From: Polytrichum commune
Lineage: Eukaryota > Streptophyta > Polytrichopsida > Polytrichales > Polytrichaceae
Assembly (NCBI GenBank): GCA_950295325.1
Contig: OX485803.1
Location: forward strand, 52,713,554 to 52,777,553
Direction: 5' to 3'
Length of the DNA stretch: 64,000 bases
Shown: piece by piece, positions 12,111 to 25,420 of the stretch
Numbering within the stretch: position 1 is the first letter of the stretch
How the letters are laid out: each line of letters opens with the position of its first letter
Made by a program: the position numbers and the translations under genes
Notes under the pieces: model-generated
Seen by the model: only the letters and a program-made list of their open reading frames with translations
Database searches by the model: none
What the model was told of the DNA's origin: nothing

Positions 12111-14956
12111 TGCATGGATATTTCCCTTGCTTGCAACCCAAACCCAATCTCATCCACACCAAGGTAACAAGAGGGGTCCGGATTGTGAGTTTCACCTCCC
12201 AAGAAAGATATTTAATTAGTTGAATTACTAAAATAAAATAAAAAAATCACACCAAAACCAAGTGAACCCAATCCAACAAATACAAACTTCAACATTTTAT
12301 GTTGCATGTTCATTTTAATTTGTGGTAAGCTTACTCTAGTTACTTCTCACAATTTGCCTTCACACCGCTAATGTGTCAATACTCAGTCATTGATCAATGT
12401 GTTGATTAGAAAATAAAATTTGTGCAAGAACTTAGAAAGCAAGATGCACTCTAACCTTCCTAATATCACGCCTATGGCAACCAAAGTGCATGTGATGTTA
12501 AGGAGGTTTGCAGTGTTAACATGGATGCATGATAATAGATAATAAGTGTAGCATGTGACATTATGGAATAACGCAAAGTCAACATTACAATGTGATGCGT
12601 GTGAGCATGTGGTATGAATAATTTTGGTGCATGATTTTAATGTCAAAAACCCGTGATATATGAGAGGCAAATGTGACAACAAGGAGGGAGGTTTAAACGG
12701 AGCACATCCACCCCTAGGGTTTCAGAAATAAGAGAGGAGTGACATTATAGAGGGTGACATTACGGAGGCTAGGGTGTATTGGAAGACCTCTAATCTTTTT
12801 GAACACAAATCCTTAGTTTCATATCTTAGACATACAATAGTGCATCACAACCCTACAAGTAAACCGACAATTAATGAAAGGTCCGCCTATACAATTTCTT
12901 TGGTCGTTGTCTTGGGACTCCTCTTGGCTTCTCTCCTACGCCAACATGGAGTATAAAGTATACATGCCTAATTCGGTTACTTGTCTCAAATAGACACCTA
13001 TATTTGAGCAGTGTGTGGTTAGGTCTAGCTCTAAGAACGGATGTCAAAAAGACATGTGTTTCAAAGATATTGGACTATGTGCTCAAAATTAATTTAATCA
13101 TTCTAGGTTCAATAGTCAGCATAATTGACAGGACCAACTTGGTTGTTTCAGGGCTCCAACACTTTTGACTTAGGAAAATCATAGCAGCAACATGGGAGTT
13201 CAGAAAAATTCCACATATTGTTGCTAAAACCTCATATCACGTTCACAAATCCGTGAAATTTTGTAACTGTGAAACCCAAGTTGGGAATAATGGCAACCAA
13301 TAAAAACTAACCATCAAAGACATGTTCACCTTATGAAGTGCTTGGTGAGGTGTATTAGTACACAATGAATGGAAAACATTGTTTGAGCAATAAATAAATA
13401 TTAATCACTACACCAAACAACATGTAGTGTGAATGTAAAAGTAGAGTGAACCTCCTTTAACAGGAGTAAAGGCAAATTTGATAAGTAGAGTAATTTGACC
13501 ATAAAATCGGATAAACATAAGACCAATCCCCTTATAGCTAATAGTTGTTGCATCCACTTCTATTGGACTTCGAGAGAGGTGGTTTTTCCCATATGAGACC
13601 TAAACGCCACGATTCCTCATAACTTCCTTTTCAATTTCAAGAATTTGTGTCAACTCCCTTCTATGATAGGAGGAAGTTAACATATATTTTATTCCATTGA
13701 TGAATCTATTTCAAAACTGGTATAGGGTTTTTGCAACCCTAAAAATCATCTTGCGGGTCATCAGCCCGAATGAGTCGCGATGGTTCAAGAAACCTAATTT
13801 CCATGTCTAGTTATTTTTAACTACACTCCCATATAATTGTCCTTAAGAGGGAAAATGTAATCTTGCAATGCATCTTGTAAAGTCAAAGTTAGTAGGCAAA
13901 ATGCACTAGATGGACCTCACCTTGGAGGTTCTACCCAATGTTGGATAGTATCATTCAGGTATCTATAACAAGGATTTCACACTTTTTGATACCAATAGGA
14001 TATGAGTGTTTAACGGTACTTTTGTTTCCGAAACCATTCGGGTCTATATACCATGATAGAACCTTCATAACTAAGAAAAATCGTCTGAGTACCAATATGA
14101 ATTAGAATGATATTGACCCAAATAATAACTCATGTATACAAAGATTCTCTTACGTTGACAGCAACCACCAAATATCAATATTTGACAGGAATTCTAATTT
14201 TGATACATACGCACGAGTAGGTTCTTTGATACCAATATTGATGTTATTATTGATACCATGCATTGACCTATATACCAGACCAGCATCAGTTCTATCCACT
14301 AAATTAGGGTCCCTGATACTCCAGTGCCAATGCAGTCCACCAAGACACCTACTAATGAGAGGTTACATGCCATAATTGGATTGGAAAGTGCACCAAAGCT
14401 CCATAACAACAAAAACAATCCATGATATACACAATAAGCATGAGTCACACTCTCCGCAGAGTACATGGGCACCTCCTCATTGTAATTGGTCTGCCTAGAC
14501 ATGTTGGTATAGATGAATAAAAGTTAACCAGATTTATAAACTAAATAGACAGATGGTGATGGTACAAATTGTAGTCAGTTAACCAAATGAGACCAAATTT
14601 ATAAATATCATTGGACAAATGAGTTCATACACCATGTTGGAGGCAAGCCAACAATATCTTGAATTTTCGCACTTTCACAAGGCTAGGTCCTACATTAAAG
14701 TCTAAGCCTACAAGTATTTTAGTCTTTGAGAGGCTTTGATGCTCTTCAGCCCTTGGGTTCAAAAAGAGAAGGTGGTGAAAGCAATGTATCTCAATCCTAT
14801 TCACACTCTTTCTGTAACATTACATGGTACAAAGGCATCCTCTGAGATGTTCTGAAACGGGGGATTTGAGGCTTACAGCCAAGGGCAGACTAAACACTTG
14901 GATTGTGTGGTGTCTGGCCTCCCCTAATCATTTTGTGGATGCAAGCGAACACCAAG
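12111..14956. other. Gene-free DNA with D1 copy and a TGATACC repeat; 3' flank of the CW-type gene
   Basis: A minus-orientation D1 copy lies at about 12970-13160 (ATTTGAGCAGTGTGTGGTTAGG, trimmed by decay). At about 13975-14300 a repeat with GGGTCTATATACCAT and ATTGACCCAAATAA matches 34785-35110. The last ~650 bp precede the zinc-finger gene's stop codon and presumably include its 3' UTR; no clear poly(A) signal was identified. Confidence 0.5.
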
Positions 14957-17900
14957 TTAGTGGCCAATAGCTTCCATGGCCACACGTACTAATCGTACAA
15001 CTCCATCAATATCTCCAAATCCACCCAGCTCACCAACCTGCTTCACAGCAGCCATACCCTCTGTGTCCCTGCTTGCCTCAGCTTTGGCTGTTGCTTCTGC
15101 AGCTTTTTGCCATGAATCGAGAAGTGCACTCATATCAATTGCCTGGAATCATGCAAGTGCACTGAAATCAACAAACTTGCTCACTGGCTCTCTATTGATT
15201 AACCTTGTAACCCTGCACATGACACTTCTAGAATTGCACAGGCATCCATGGAGTAAATTATTTTTGAAAAACAGGTATTACACTACATTTGTGAGGTACC
15301 AAATATATTTCATTGTGACAAGATGAATCCCTCGACAGATTTTTGCATTGCAGGAGGAGAAAGTACAAGACATACATCACGCAAAAATCGCGTAGGAACT
15401 GGGCGCAATCGTGCAGGGATAACAAATGCAGTGCCAGCTCCAGGTCCTGAAATAACTTGAGGAGATACCATGGCCGGCTTGCTCATGGGAACTTTGTTGC
15501 CCAGGATTGAAGCCTGTTGATTGTTGAGATTGTCAACATCTGAAGCTGAAGAGGACGATGGTGACTCGCCTGCAAAGAATCAACTCTAGCCCCACCAATC
15601 AATCCGGATCATAAGATTGGGACTAGAACAGACAGAAAACACCTCTTTAATTCTGGCTGTATGAGTGAACAACCACATCTAACAGTTGAATGGAGGTGAA
15701 AGGGGTAGGTATGGCACCATTGGAGGCAACATGAGGGCCAGAATCTAGTTGCATAGCATTTCGAAATTCACTTGTATCCCGTGCAAAGCAGGCTTGTTTG
15801 GCCATAACAACCCGCACTCGTGCCACAGCTGCACATGTGTACGCCAGGGCTACAGCCCTAAGGTCCCCACTTCTTCTATAAGTGTTGGCACAGAAACTGC
15901 CACAGGGATCAGGACCCACACTTCACTTTAGTGTGTAGAGGGACTAACATATATCAACAGTTGTGAAAATGTTGATAGTACCAAAACAAAGAGTTAAATG
16001 TGTTTCAAAGAGGGGTGGCATGTGAATATGAAAGGTATCATAGCCTTCAACAAAGTCCAGTCAATGATGTTGACAAAGCCCATGGAGCACATCAGCAGAC
16101 TCCTGACTAGCATGTTCCTATGCAGCCCGACAATGTTTCAAAGAAACCTCTTTCCAAGACTGGGCATGATAAAGGCAGGCAGGCCTTTTGATCACGTCTC
16201 AACATTGCCCATAAAAGTAGGTTCACTATTTCAATAGCAACTCTTCAAATAAATGACTATCTTCCTAAGTTCTCTCCAACCATCATCCAGGCCACTTCCC
16301 TTACACTTCCTCCAGTCTTTTCCCTCCCCCTCTCCTGTTCCTCTCTATCAGTGTCTTTGAATACTACACTGCAATTAATATGTGAAATACAGTTTAGATA
16401 AATAGTCGTTTAGAAGGAATTTCCTTTCACAAAAAAAGGACAACAAAATTTCATTTGCACTGCACTGCATTCCTCCAAATATGGGACCCATGACTGCATG
16501 GTCCTGAGAATAGGTCAATTTAACGACTATAGGGTTGTGTGACTTACTCGCAAAGCTTGGCAGTGTCAATGTATAGTGTCATGGACTGGGTAACTTCCCC
16601 TTGTCGAGCAGTCTCTGCATAAATTGGCTCCAGCATTGCTGCAGCCTGCAGGAACTTCAACGCTGCCTGCAAGTATAAGTTTGTACTCTCGCTATCATTT
16701 CCAGCCGATCCCTGCAAAAACCACACAAACTGGTGAGCCTCAAAACTAGAAGCATGCATACCTCATATACTACAAGCATCAACCTCAATAAATTGGGAAT
16801 CAGCCTTTCAAACTGACAGCATAGACCTTACACCAACAGATCCCATTTAGGAGTGGGCAAATGGACAAGTTCCAAGATGGATCCAAATTGTTGAAGGTTC
16901 TGGGTGATGAAGAATTCAAAGTGGCCATATGAACATAAAAGCACAATGGCTGCACCTTCAGGCGATCTGCAGAGTGCTTCAGAGAAGTGGCATCTTTAAT
17001 TGCCACAGTCGCTAAATGCTGAGCTTGAGCATACTCTCTCTTTGCAGGGCTACCTGCTACTCCCTCTCCAACCGAGGGTTTCACAACTCCAACTTCCAAA
17101 TCTTCTCGCTTCAGAGCATCCCCTCTCTCACCAAGAATGCGAGCATTTGATGATACAACTAGTCTCTTGTTTATCATCATATCAGAAGGTCCAAACCCAC
17201 TTTCTTTCCGAGACACAGTTCTGTCACCTTCCCGACTAGGGTCTTTGCTGAAGCCACCATCCTTGGGCCCATGTCCCTGGACACTAACTGGGACCGCATC
17301 ATCTTTGTTGAGGACATGATTAACCCCTTCTTGTTTTCGACTGTCAACCCAGGATCTCCCTCCAGGCTTCTCAAGACCTGTTTCTCGAGAGCGACCTCTG
17401 TCGTCTCTCATACTTCTCTCTCTCAAATGACGATCCTCTTCATCAACATGATCATTATCCCTTGCACCTAGCCTTCCACGATCATTATCACGATCACGGT
17501 TTCCATGCCTTCTCCGATGATGTTCATCCATCTCATCTTTTTCTCGACTACCATGTGCCTGCCTCTCCCCATGCTGCACAAAAGTATGGCCATGGTCTGC
17601 CCCCCTGTCCTCATCATTGTACCACTCATCATCTCGTGCTTCACTGGATTCATACTTTCTAGATCTTGTAGCGTTTTGGCTAACCCCACCTTGACGAAAT
17701 TCACCCTCGTCCCAAGATGACCCCCGTGAAGCATTCCTCACATGTTTAGGCCCTGGAGAGCATGATTGCTGGTGCATTCCCATGTCAGCCGGTAAGTTAC
17801 CAGGTGGATCTCTGCCGTTGCGCACTTCCTTATTTCCATTCATACCTCTCAAAGGTGAGGATGAGACAGTGGACTCCACTGGAGAGCTGGCACCTTTCAA

Positions 17901-20900
17901 CCCAACACCTGATGACCCTAAGGATGAGGTGGAAATCTTGGATGAGGTAGAACGATTATGATCCTCATTCACAAAATGAGGCGTCTTTGGTTTGATAACT
18001 GGGTGATGTCTTTCAGAATGTACATCTGAATCTTTACGCCTCTTTAGTATTCTCTGCTCAGAGTCACTATCTTCCTCCTTTGATCTTCTATATTTTTCCA
18101 GCTGACTTGTTTTCAGCCTTCTTTCTTCAGTGAACATTTTCGTCTGCTCCTTCTCTTCTCTTCTTTGTTTCTCATTACCACTCTCGATATCTCTTAAAAC
18201 TGAATTAATCTGTTGCGTATCTTTATCAAGCAAATTAGAGTGTTGGGTCTCCCTTGACTTATGTATTAGCATGTCCCTTTTTGGCTTTTGTACATTGTAC
18301 CGTTTGTCAGTACCATCTAAATCATCTTCACTTGGCGCCTGTGTTTCATCCACTTGCAGCTTAGCCCGAGACCCTTTGCTTTTCTTGAAATTCGAAGTTT
18401 CATCCACATCACCAAATACCCCTGATTTCTTCCTCTTCGCTGGAAGTACAGTCCCCTCTCCTTCTGGTGGAAGATATGCCTCTCTTTCTCTTCCAGCTCG
18501 ACTAGGCTCCATGTCCATAGGCTCCTTCTCACATTGAGGCAAATCAACATTGTGTTCTTGTTCCTGTAGCACTTTTTTCTTGATATGACTGTCTTCACCT
18601 GCATCAGAACCCCAAGTCATGTTATTATTGCATAATGAACACTACATGATGATCTTCTCCGATCCATCTAGAATGTGGAGTAATAATGCCATCCACAAAT
18701 CTTTGAATTCAAGGATAGCCACAGTTTAGTAGAACAATGACATTGAATTCATAAGAATATGAAGCCAAGAACACCAACACATGTTCCAATTTATAATGCA
18801 AGAAACACCACAAAAAGAAACAATGCAACCTGTCACCAAGACAATGTCTAGTGAACGTAGAGTTTAGGAGATTACTGTAAAATCATTTTGATAACAAACT
18901 TGTAAGTTAAGAGGTTAGAAATATCTTCACCATATTACAGAAAACTTCCAAACTCCTTATTTGCAACTCATCTATGGCCATTAACATGTATTACCAACCA
19001 AAAGGAGCATTTTGTGCGAGTTTTCAACTGCATGCAGTTTGTGAAAACCGACCTTCAGGTGGTCGTATCCGCTTATTCTTCTCTCTGGCCCTCTGCTTGT
19101 GTTTTTCGGTCAAAACAGCTGTGCCATCAGCACTACTATCCAGACCCACATCACTGAGGTTCTTACTTTTAATAGCTCCTTCTGCTCCTTTGTTTGCAGC
19201 AACCTTGACACCAGCTGGCACTGACTTTCTGGCTACACCCTTCTTGCTCAGTGATGCCATTTTCTTTGTTTCTGTTTGGTCAGCCCATTTTTCAGTTACA
19301 GGTTCTGGAACTGGTGCTGGAAGTTGCTGCGGGACAGGAGCAACAGCCATGGCAGTAGTAGCAAGTGGCAGAGGAACCCCAACCCCAGCAAGGACAAGGG
19401 CTGGATTTTGATATCCAAGTTTGTGATAGACAGCTGCTGTAGTTTCGTCCTCCCTGAATTTGCAGTGATTCATTCCCGGCCTGTTTTCCCACCCACCCCC
19501 TTCAGTACCTTACCTCAGAATCTTAATCTAACTAACTCAGGCAAATAATAAGCAAAGAGATTCAGGAAACAAAGGAGGCCAAGAAATGAGAGGAATTCTT
19601 CTTCAGTGCCATATAAACCATAAAGGAAGAATATGCCAAATAGAGACAGCCATGGGGATTGTGAGCACTTACAGCCAATCCATCATCTTGCAGCGCCATT
19701 TTTTTGGTAGCAAGTCAGGGTTCACATGGGGCATCAGCAGTCGCCACTGTTCACACTTGTCACAGGCAACCCAATTGTCCAAAAGCACTGGCATTGGCGC
19801 CACCACAGCAGCAGCTAATGCAGGCTCCACTTTTGTTGGAGGCTTCTCCTCTTCCCTAATGGCTACAGGTTCTGGAATGTTCACTCGCTCCCTATCAAGT
19901 TCCTTCATGGACAATCTTCTGTCTTGGACAGTTTTTGCACCCTTTTGTTCCGAGGTACCAGCTTTCCGATTTGAGACATTGCTACTTGATTTCTTTGTAG
20001 TAACGCCTGAAATACCCACTGACTTCATACCATCTTTATGCAACTCTTTGAACTTAACGTCTCCTACAACATCCTTTCTTTGATTCTCTTTGATCCCTTC
20101 TTTAGAACCCTCTTTCATTTTTACAGCTCCATCTTTCATATCCTCCTTCAGATGTTTGCGGCTTTCTGCCAGACTGCCCACCTTATCACTAGTCTCTTTG
20201 TCACTGTCCACTAGCCGGGCAGGCTCATAATCCTTTCGTACCTGGATCTTTGTTATTGTGACTTTATTCCGAGAAACTTCTTTACTATCTCTATTTTTTG
20301 AGGAATTGAGCTTCCCAGCACTTTTGACATCCACACTTTCCTTCTCCTTCTGACCATTACCACCAATCGACCGGCCAACATCAATTTGCTTCCGAGAGTT
20401 CTTTGGATGCTCTTTTTCAGAGTCATAATCATCCTTGCCAAATGCTTCCCCCCCTACAACATCTGCCAAATCTTGCTGCTCAGCTCTGGAAATGTCAGCT
20501 TTGGCAGACTTGGGCAGCCACTGCCCAGCTGGTTCCTTCACAGACTTCCTGTCAGCATCAGAGTCTCTCCTGGATCTCTTTCCTCCATCAGCATCAGTAA
20601 TCAAATCACCAGCTTTTTTGGCCTCTACCAGAGATGTCTTCTCCTTATCCCACCCTTTTCCTTTCCTATAATCCAATCCTTGACCGACGGGTGATCCTAA
20701 CTCTGCCTTGCTTCCAGTAAATTGTGTTACAGAATTTATCCGAGGTTTTTGGAAAGTCTCCTTCATATCCACCCGGTCAAGTGCTGAATCAGACAATGGA
20801 GAGAGTAAACCTCCTTCAGGACAATGTGATGTCATGATCTGTGCCATAAAAAAATTTCCAAGGTGTCAGTTACTTTGCTTCTATCCTTTTGTATGTTCTA

Positions 20901-23002
20901 ACCTTTCGCTCTGCAGGCCACAGCCAAAATCGTTGACATTTGGTTAAGATGACGGACTTACTTGGATCATGGACATAGGGCTGGGTTCAGGTGATTCCGC
21001 ATTTGACTGTGAATATGTGTCATCATCGTCTAGAGAGCCAGAGGATGAATGGTCCAAGCAAAGTCCATTGTACAGCGCCTTCCTCTGTGCCTCTTCTGCA
21101 TCTTCTTTTCTCAATTTGAACTTAAGCTTCACCTTCGGGCCCACTTGAGTGCCACCAGCCACTCCATTCTCCTTCACAGTTACTTGTTGAGTTGCATTAC
21201 CTGCCACCCGTTTTACGGGCTGCCACCCCCACATACTTCTAAATCAGCACCCTCCTGATTCTGAGGGAGCTTAGCTCTATTAATTCCATTGTCAAAAAAC
21301 CAACAATTAAAAGGAGGAAGAGGAAGCTCCATCACCTCTACGGGGGCTTCTGCAGTACGCACTGGCTCTGCAGCTGGTGGTACTGGATGTGGTTCAGCCA
21401 GCAGTGAAGGGGCACGAGCATGAGTAGGCAAAAATGTGCCATACCCTCCATACTTGGACCCTGAGAGCATCCCACCTTATATTCATTCACTTTGAGAAAG
21501 GATTGATTGTAGCAAAGGTTGTTCACTAATATCCAGCACATTGATGCTATATGGAGTGCCAGACTTAAGACTGTTAAGCCTGAGCCCCACTCCACCTCCA
21601 AATCAACCATTAATCATGTCTGCCACCCTTAGGCTTCAGAAAGGACCATTTACAGGGGATGCTGCTGCCTTCCAACTATATAAGATGCAGGTAGAATGGA
21701 GGGAGTGACATTAATTTACTGGAAAACAGAAGAAAGTGCACCTAGTTTTTCTGTAGAAAGATTGCCCCCTTGAAACTCCTTTTGACAATCACCTAGCAAG
21801 AGTTGCAGCTTCTTGTCCTGCCAACACACTTCGTTAGCACACCATGCACATCCCACACTCTACATCGTACACGCCCAAAAGAAGAATTTGCTGAATTGTC
21901 TTCCCAGCTGACCAGGCACATATTACCCCGTCAATTAGGTGACTGGAAGTAGAGTAAGTGACACTTTTCATCCTCTACTTGATCGTAGGATATGACAATC
22001 TACATTGATTTAGGGAAGACAGCAGAGAAAATTAAGATTCTCATGATCAACCCAGACATCAAAAACCTTCGCCGGACAAATCATCCTCATCAGTTCTTAC
22101 GCAAACTAGCAGTGCACCAAACAACAAGACACAGCCCACACTGAATCTTATGTCGCATATTAAAATAACATTCTGCAGAAATCTTCTTGAATGCTTGATT
22201 CATAGTGCCATCCATTCAAGCCCATCTTTTGAGGTCAAATGTAATCAGGTCTACACAGTAATCTCGATGATGTCCTCTATGTAATCACAACAGGGATTCT
22301 TGAACAACGCCGATACAGCCTCACAGCTTCATATCGTCGAGTTTACACAATATTAAAAGGTCATACCAACATCTTCTTTGAGCTACGTCACCACAAGTGT
22401 GTTCCATCAGAACTTAATCCGCATGTCATATATTCTGAGGTACCATCATCTGTGCCAACAGTGTGGCTCATTGGGTCCCATAGCTCAAGTTCCATGGAGT
22501 AAGTATATAAGAAGAAGAGACCCTTCCTTCATCAACAAAACGAGCAGGCTTCCAAGGTTGCCTTGCCTTTCACCGAAGGAATTCATTATCATCCTAAGCT
22601 GACTAATTCTCGTGAAATGTGAGAACCCTAGCCCCACACATTCGAGGGAAACTTGATCAATATCAGACCCCTAAGTAAGACTAGGTTGAAGCACAAGGGA
22701 AGGTGAGGGGATGGTAAACAGAAAAGACGAATTCGCCACAGCCTTTTTCCCAGCCACCACCTCGATGTGCGAGTGAGGAGATCATCAATTGCATAAAAGG
22801 GCACAATTCGTGTACACGAGAGAATTCTCCCCCGAGAGCATTCCCTTGCCCCCTCATTCATAACTCCGAAACCATCCGAATTCCTACTGCACACCACAGC
22901 TCAGTGCTGTCTCTTTTTGTGTCTTACAAGGTAAGAAAAGTCCGTGTCTGGATCGAGAGGCTCCTTGGCTTCTCCCTCCTCGAGCTCCGCATCCTCCTCC
23001 AT
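14957..23002 (-). CDS. CW-type zinc-finger protein, plant-specific large form (11 exons, 1495 aa)
   Basis: Exons (minus strand): 23002-22928, 21817-21742, 21460-21342, 21219-20962, 20838-19673, 19480-19053, 18598-16956, 16711-16548, 15896-15718, 15569-15376, 15142-14957. They total 4488 nt, all with GT-AG introns and matching phases; only the third exon's end and fourth exon's start are ambiguous. The N-terminus MEEDAELEEGEAKEPLDPDT and SKYGGYGTFLPT match the plant family. The CW domain (about residues 532-580) spans exons 5-6: WVACDKCEQWRL, KKWRCKMMDWL, PGMNHCKFREDET, with all four zinc Cys and the tryptophans. Basic patches (PAKRKKSG, ~760) and an R/D/E-rich low-complexity tract (~1060-1110) follow. 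The C-terminus has the family's helical region (LKHSADRLK, LYLQAALKFLQAA, VALAYTCAAVA). CW domains bind methylated histone H3 K4; a nuclear chromatin-reader role is inferred. Confidence 0.93.
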
Positions 23003-23855
23003 CGTTCCCCCTGTTGCCACCTGATGATGATGATGAGGTTCTCCTTTAACCCTGCCTCTCAAAGCCCCGGCCAATCATAGGGTTTATACCTACCTCCACA
23101 CATGGGATCCAACCTTCCCGCACCCGCAAACAACCTTCCTCTTCCTCCTCCGCCACCGCAATCCAATCCCTCGCTCGCAAACAAACAAACAAATAAACAA
23201 ACCTCCAACACACTCTCTCTTACGCCTTCTCCTCCCGCCTCATCCCAGGGCAACAGCCGAACACTCCCACGCGCCACACGGCCATCGCCATTTCACCAGC
23301 GCACACATGATGCCATGCCACAACCAAACCCCAAACCTAAGCCACGACGGAGCGAAATCCACTAACCCCTGCTCTCCCTGTCACCAGCCGAAATGGCACC
23401 AAAGGTCGTCGTCGTCACCACCTCCCCTGCTACTACACATTCATTCCAGTGATTGCGATCACTCGAGCGGCCGACACAACACAATTCCCCGCTCACGGGC
23501 TCCAAATGCTGGCGGCCTGGTGCGCGACATGCAACGGGGCAGCGAGGCCGAGAGGCGCGGCGACGCACACTGGCTGGCTGGATGGATGAATGCTGCTTGC
23601 CGTGTCTGCCTGCGAGCTGTTGCGTTGTGTGCGAGCGCGGCTGGGTGGGCAGCAGCAGCTGCTGGTAGGGGAGAAGAGGAAGCGCTGAGATGGCGATGGC
23701 GATGGCGAAGCGATGGAGATGGAGATGAATGATGGCGGTGATGATGATGATGCTTCGCATGTCCCTCCTTCCCTTCCTTCCTGCGCTCCCTTTCTGGTTC
23801 GCTTCCTTTGGGTTTTGCTTTGCCTGGCCTTCTTTTCCCTCTTCCGAAGTCTTCG
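23003..23855 (-). promoter_or_regulatory. GC-rich 5' UTR/promoter region of the CW-type zinc-finger gene
   Basis: Directly upstream of the ATG (23002-23000) the base composition rises sharply compared with the surrounding DNA. Pyrimidine- and CT-rich runs (CTTCCTCTTCCTCCTCC-like, 23129-23150), CAAA repeats (23181-23204), a CCAATCAT box at about 23070 and GATGGC/GGAGAT microsatellite runs (23689-23727) are seen. Open frames of up to 211 codons on both strands reflect the GC-richness and lack recognisable domains. The promoter role is inferred from position; no TATA box stands out. Confidence 0.4.
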
Positions 23856-25420
23856 TTCGACGCAGCCCCAAGGGAATGGCACGCTCATGGGGAGGATGTG
23901 ATGGCATGCCATGGCCCTCCACGGATGGATGACAATCATTCTTCTGGATGAATATGGAATGCGTCCTAACCTTCCGTGGGTTTTTGTTGGGGAACAAGAT
24001 GTGTGAGTGGAACGTAGCCCCAAGGGAATGGCATGCTCATGTGGAGGATGTGATGGCATGCCACATCATTGCGGATGGATGACAATCATTGCATTGGATG
24101 ATAGTCATTGTGTTGGATGCATGTAAATGTGTTGCTTATGTTCGTGGTTTTTGTTGGGGAACAAGATGTGTGAGTGGAACGTAGCCCAAGAGAGAGAGAC
24201 AACGCCAACCTCTAGTGTTGGCGTGAAACATAGCCCCAAGGGAATGGCATGCTCATAGGGAGGATGCGAGGGCATGCCATGGCCCTCCACGGATGGATGG
24301 AGATTGATCCCCAACCTTCATGATTTTTGTTGGGAAACAATTTGTGAATTATGAGTGGTAAGTAGCCTCATGCCCCGATCACACCAAACTTTCCATGTGG
24401 TTTCAACTGTGAAATTATTGGGGATTATGTCAAGAAATAGACGTTGACCCACCACTTTTCACACTATTACAGTCGGGGATGTCGATGAATGGTGCCAGTA
24501 TTGACCAGTGTGATCAACCGCTCAAGGAAATGGTTATCTTGTGAAGATGATGTGATGACATGCTATGGCCCTCCATGGATGGATGGATGGATGGATGGAT
24601 GGATGGGATGATAATCATTGATTTGGATGAATGGGAAATGTTAACCTTTCATGGTTCTTGTATAGGGGAATGTTTTCCAGGGGAGTTCATGTGGAATATA
24701 AAGGCACTCCTTGAGGGCAGTGCCAAAAAAATTCATAATGCACAATCCAAGGAGCATTTCCCTATCATGAAGTTACGTTAGAATTATGCATACGGTAGGC
24801 ATTCAACATAATGGGTGAGCAATTTGGGTAAAGAAATGTATGGGCAGACATTTGCATTGGCGTAATGCATTGTGCTCAAAAACAGAGATAAGATGTTGAG
24901 AAATAAACAAATATTAACTGAAAGTTAAAACTAACAAGTTTTTACATTTGGGAACAATGTGCATGAGTGGAACGGAATAACATACTCATGGGGAGGATGT
25001 GATGGCATGCCATGACCCTCCACGAATGGACGTATGCATTACATTAATCATTTGTTTGTAAATGTGGAGTGTGTGCTAACCTTAGTGGTCCTTGTTTCCA
25101 AAGAAGATGTGTTCCCCAAGGGAATGGCAAACTCATGGGGATGATGTGATGGCATGCCATGGCCCTTCATGGCTGGATGAACATATCATGATAAGCATTC
25201 ATTTGGATGAATGCATAATGTGTGCTAACCATTGCGGCTTTTCATTGGGGAAGAAGATGCATGAGTGGAATGGCAAGCTCGTGGGGGGGGGGGGGGGATG
25301 GCATGTCATGTCATGTCATGGCCCTCCATATAGATGGGTAGAGGATTGGGATTTGGTGTTTTGGACGAATGTAGAATGTAAGCTAACCTTTGTGCATTCT
25401 TTTTAATAAGAAGAAGATGT
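23856..25420. repeat. Degenerate tandem repeat array, about seven units
   Basis: Units begin near 23860, 24010, 24230, 24515, 24965, 25110 and 25255. Each carries variants of CCCCAAGGGAATGGC, CTCATGGGGAGGATGTGATG, GCATGCCATGGCCCTCCA and, in most, GGATGGATG followed by TTTTTGTTGGGGAACAAGATG. Spacing is irregular (about 150-450 bp) because units are decayed or interrupted. A (GGAT)n run (24576-24606) and a 15-G run (25283-25297) lie inside. The array abuts the zinc-finger gene's promoter. Confidence 0.7.

Noticed and set aside
17000-18537. Several plus-strand frames across the zinc-finger gene
   Set aside because: Shadows of the 1643-nt exon on the minus strand, which joins in phase with its neighbours.
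23362-23997. 211-codon minus-strand frame upstream of the zinc-finger gene
   Set aside because: Lies in GC-rich promoter/repeat DNA, is arginine/serine/proline low complexity, overlaps open frames on the other strand and has no domain.
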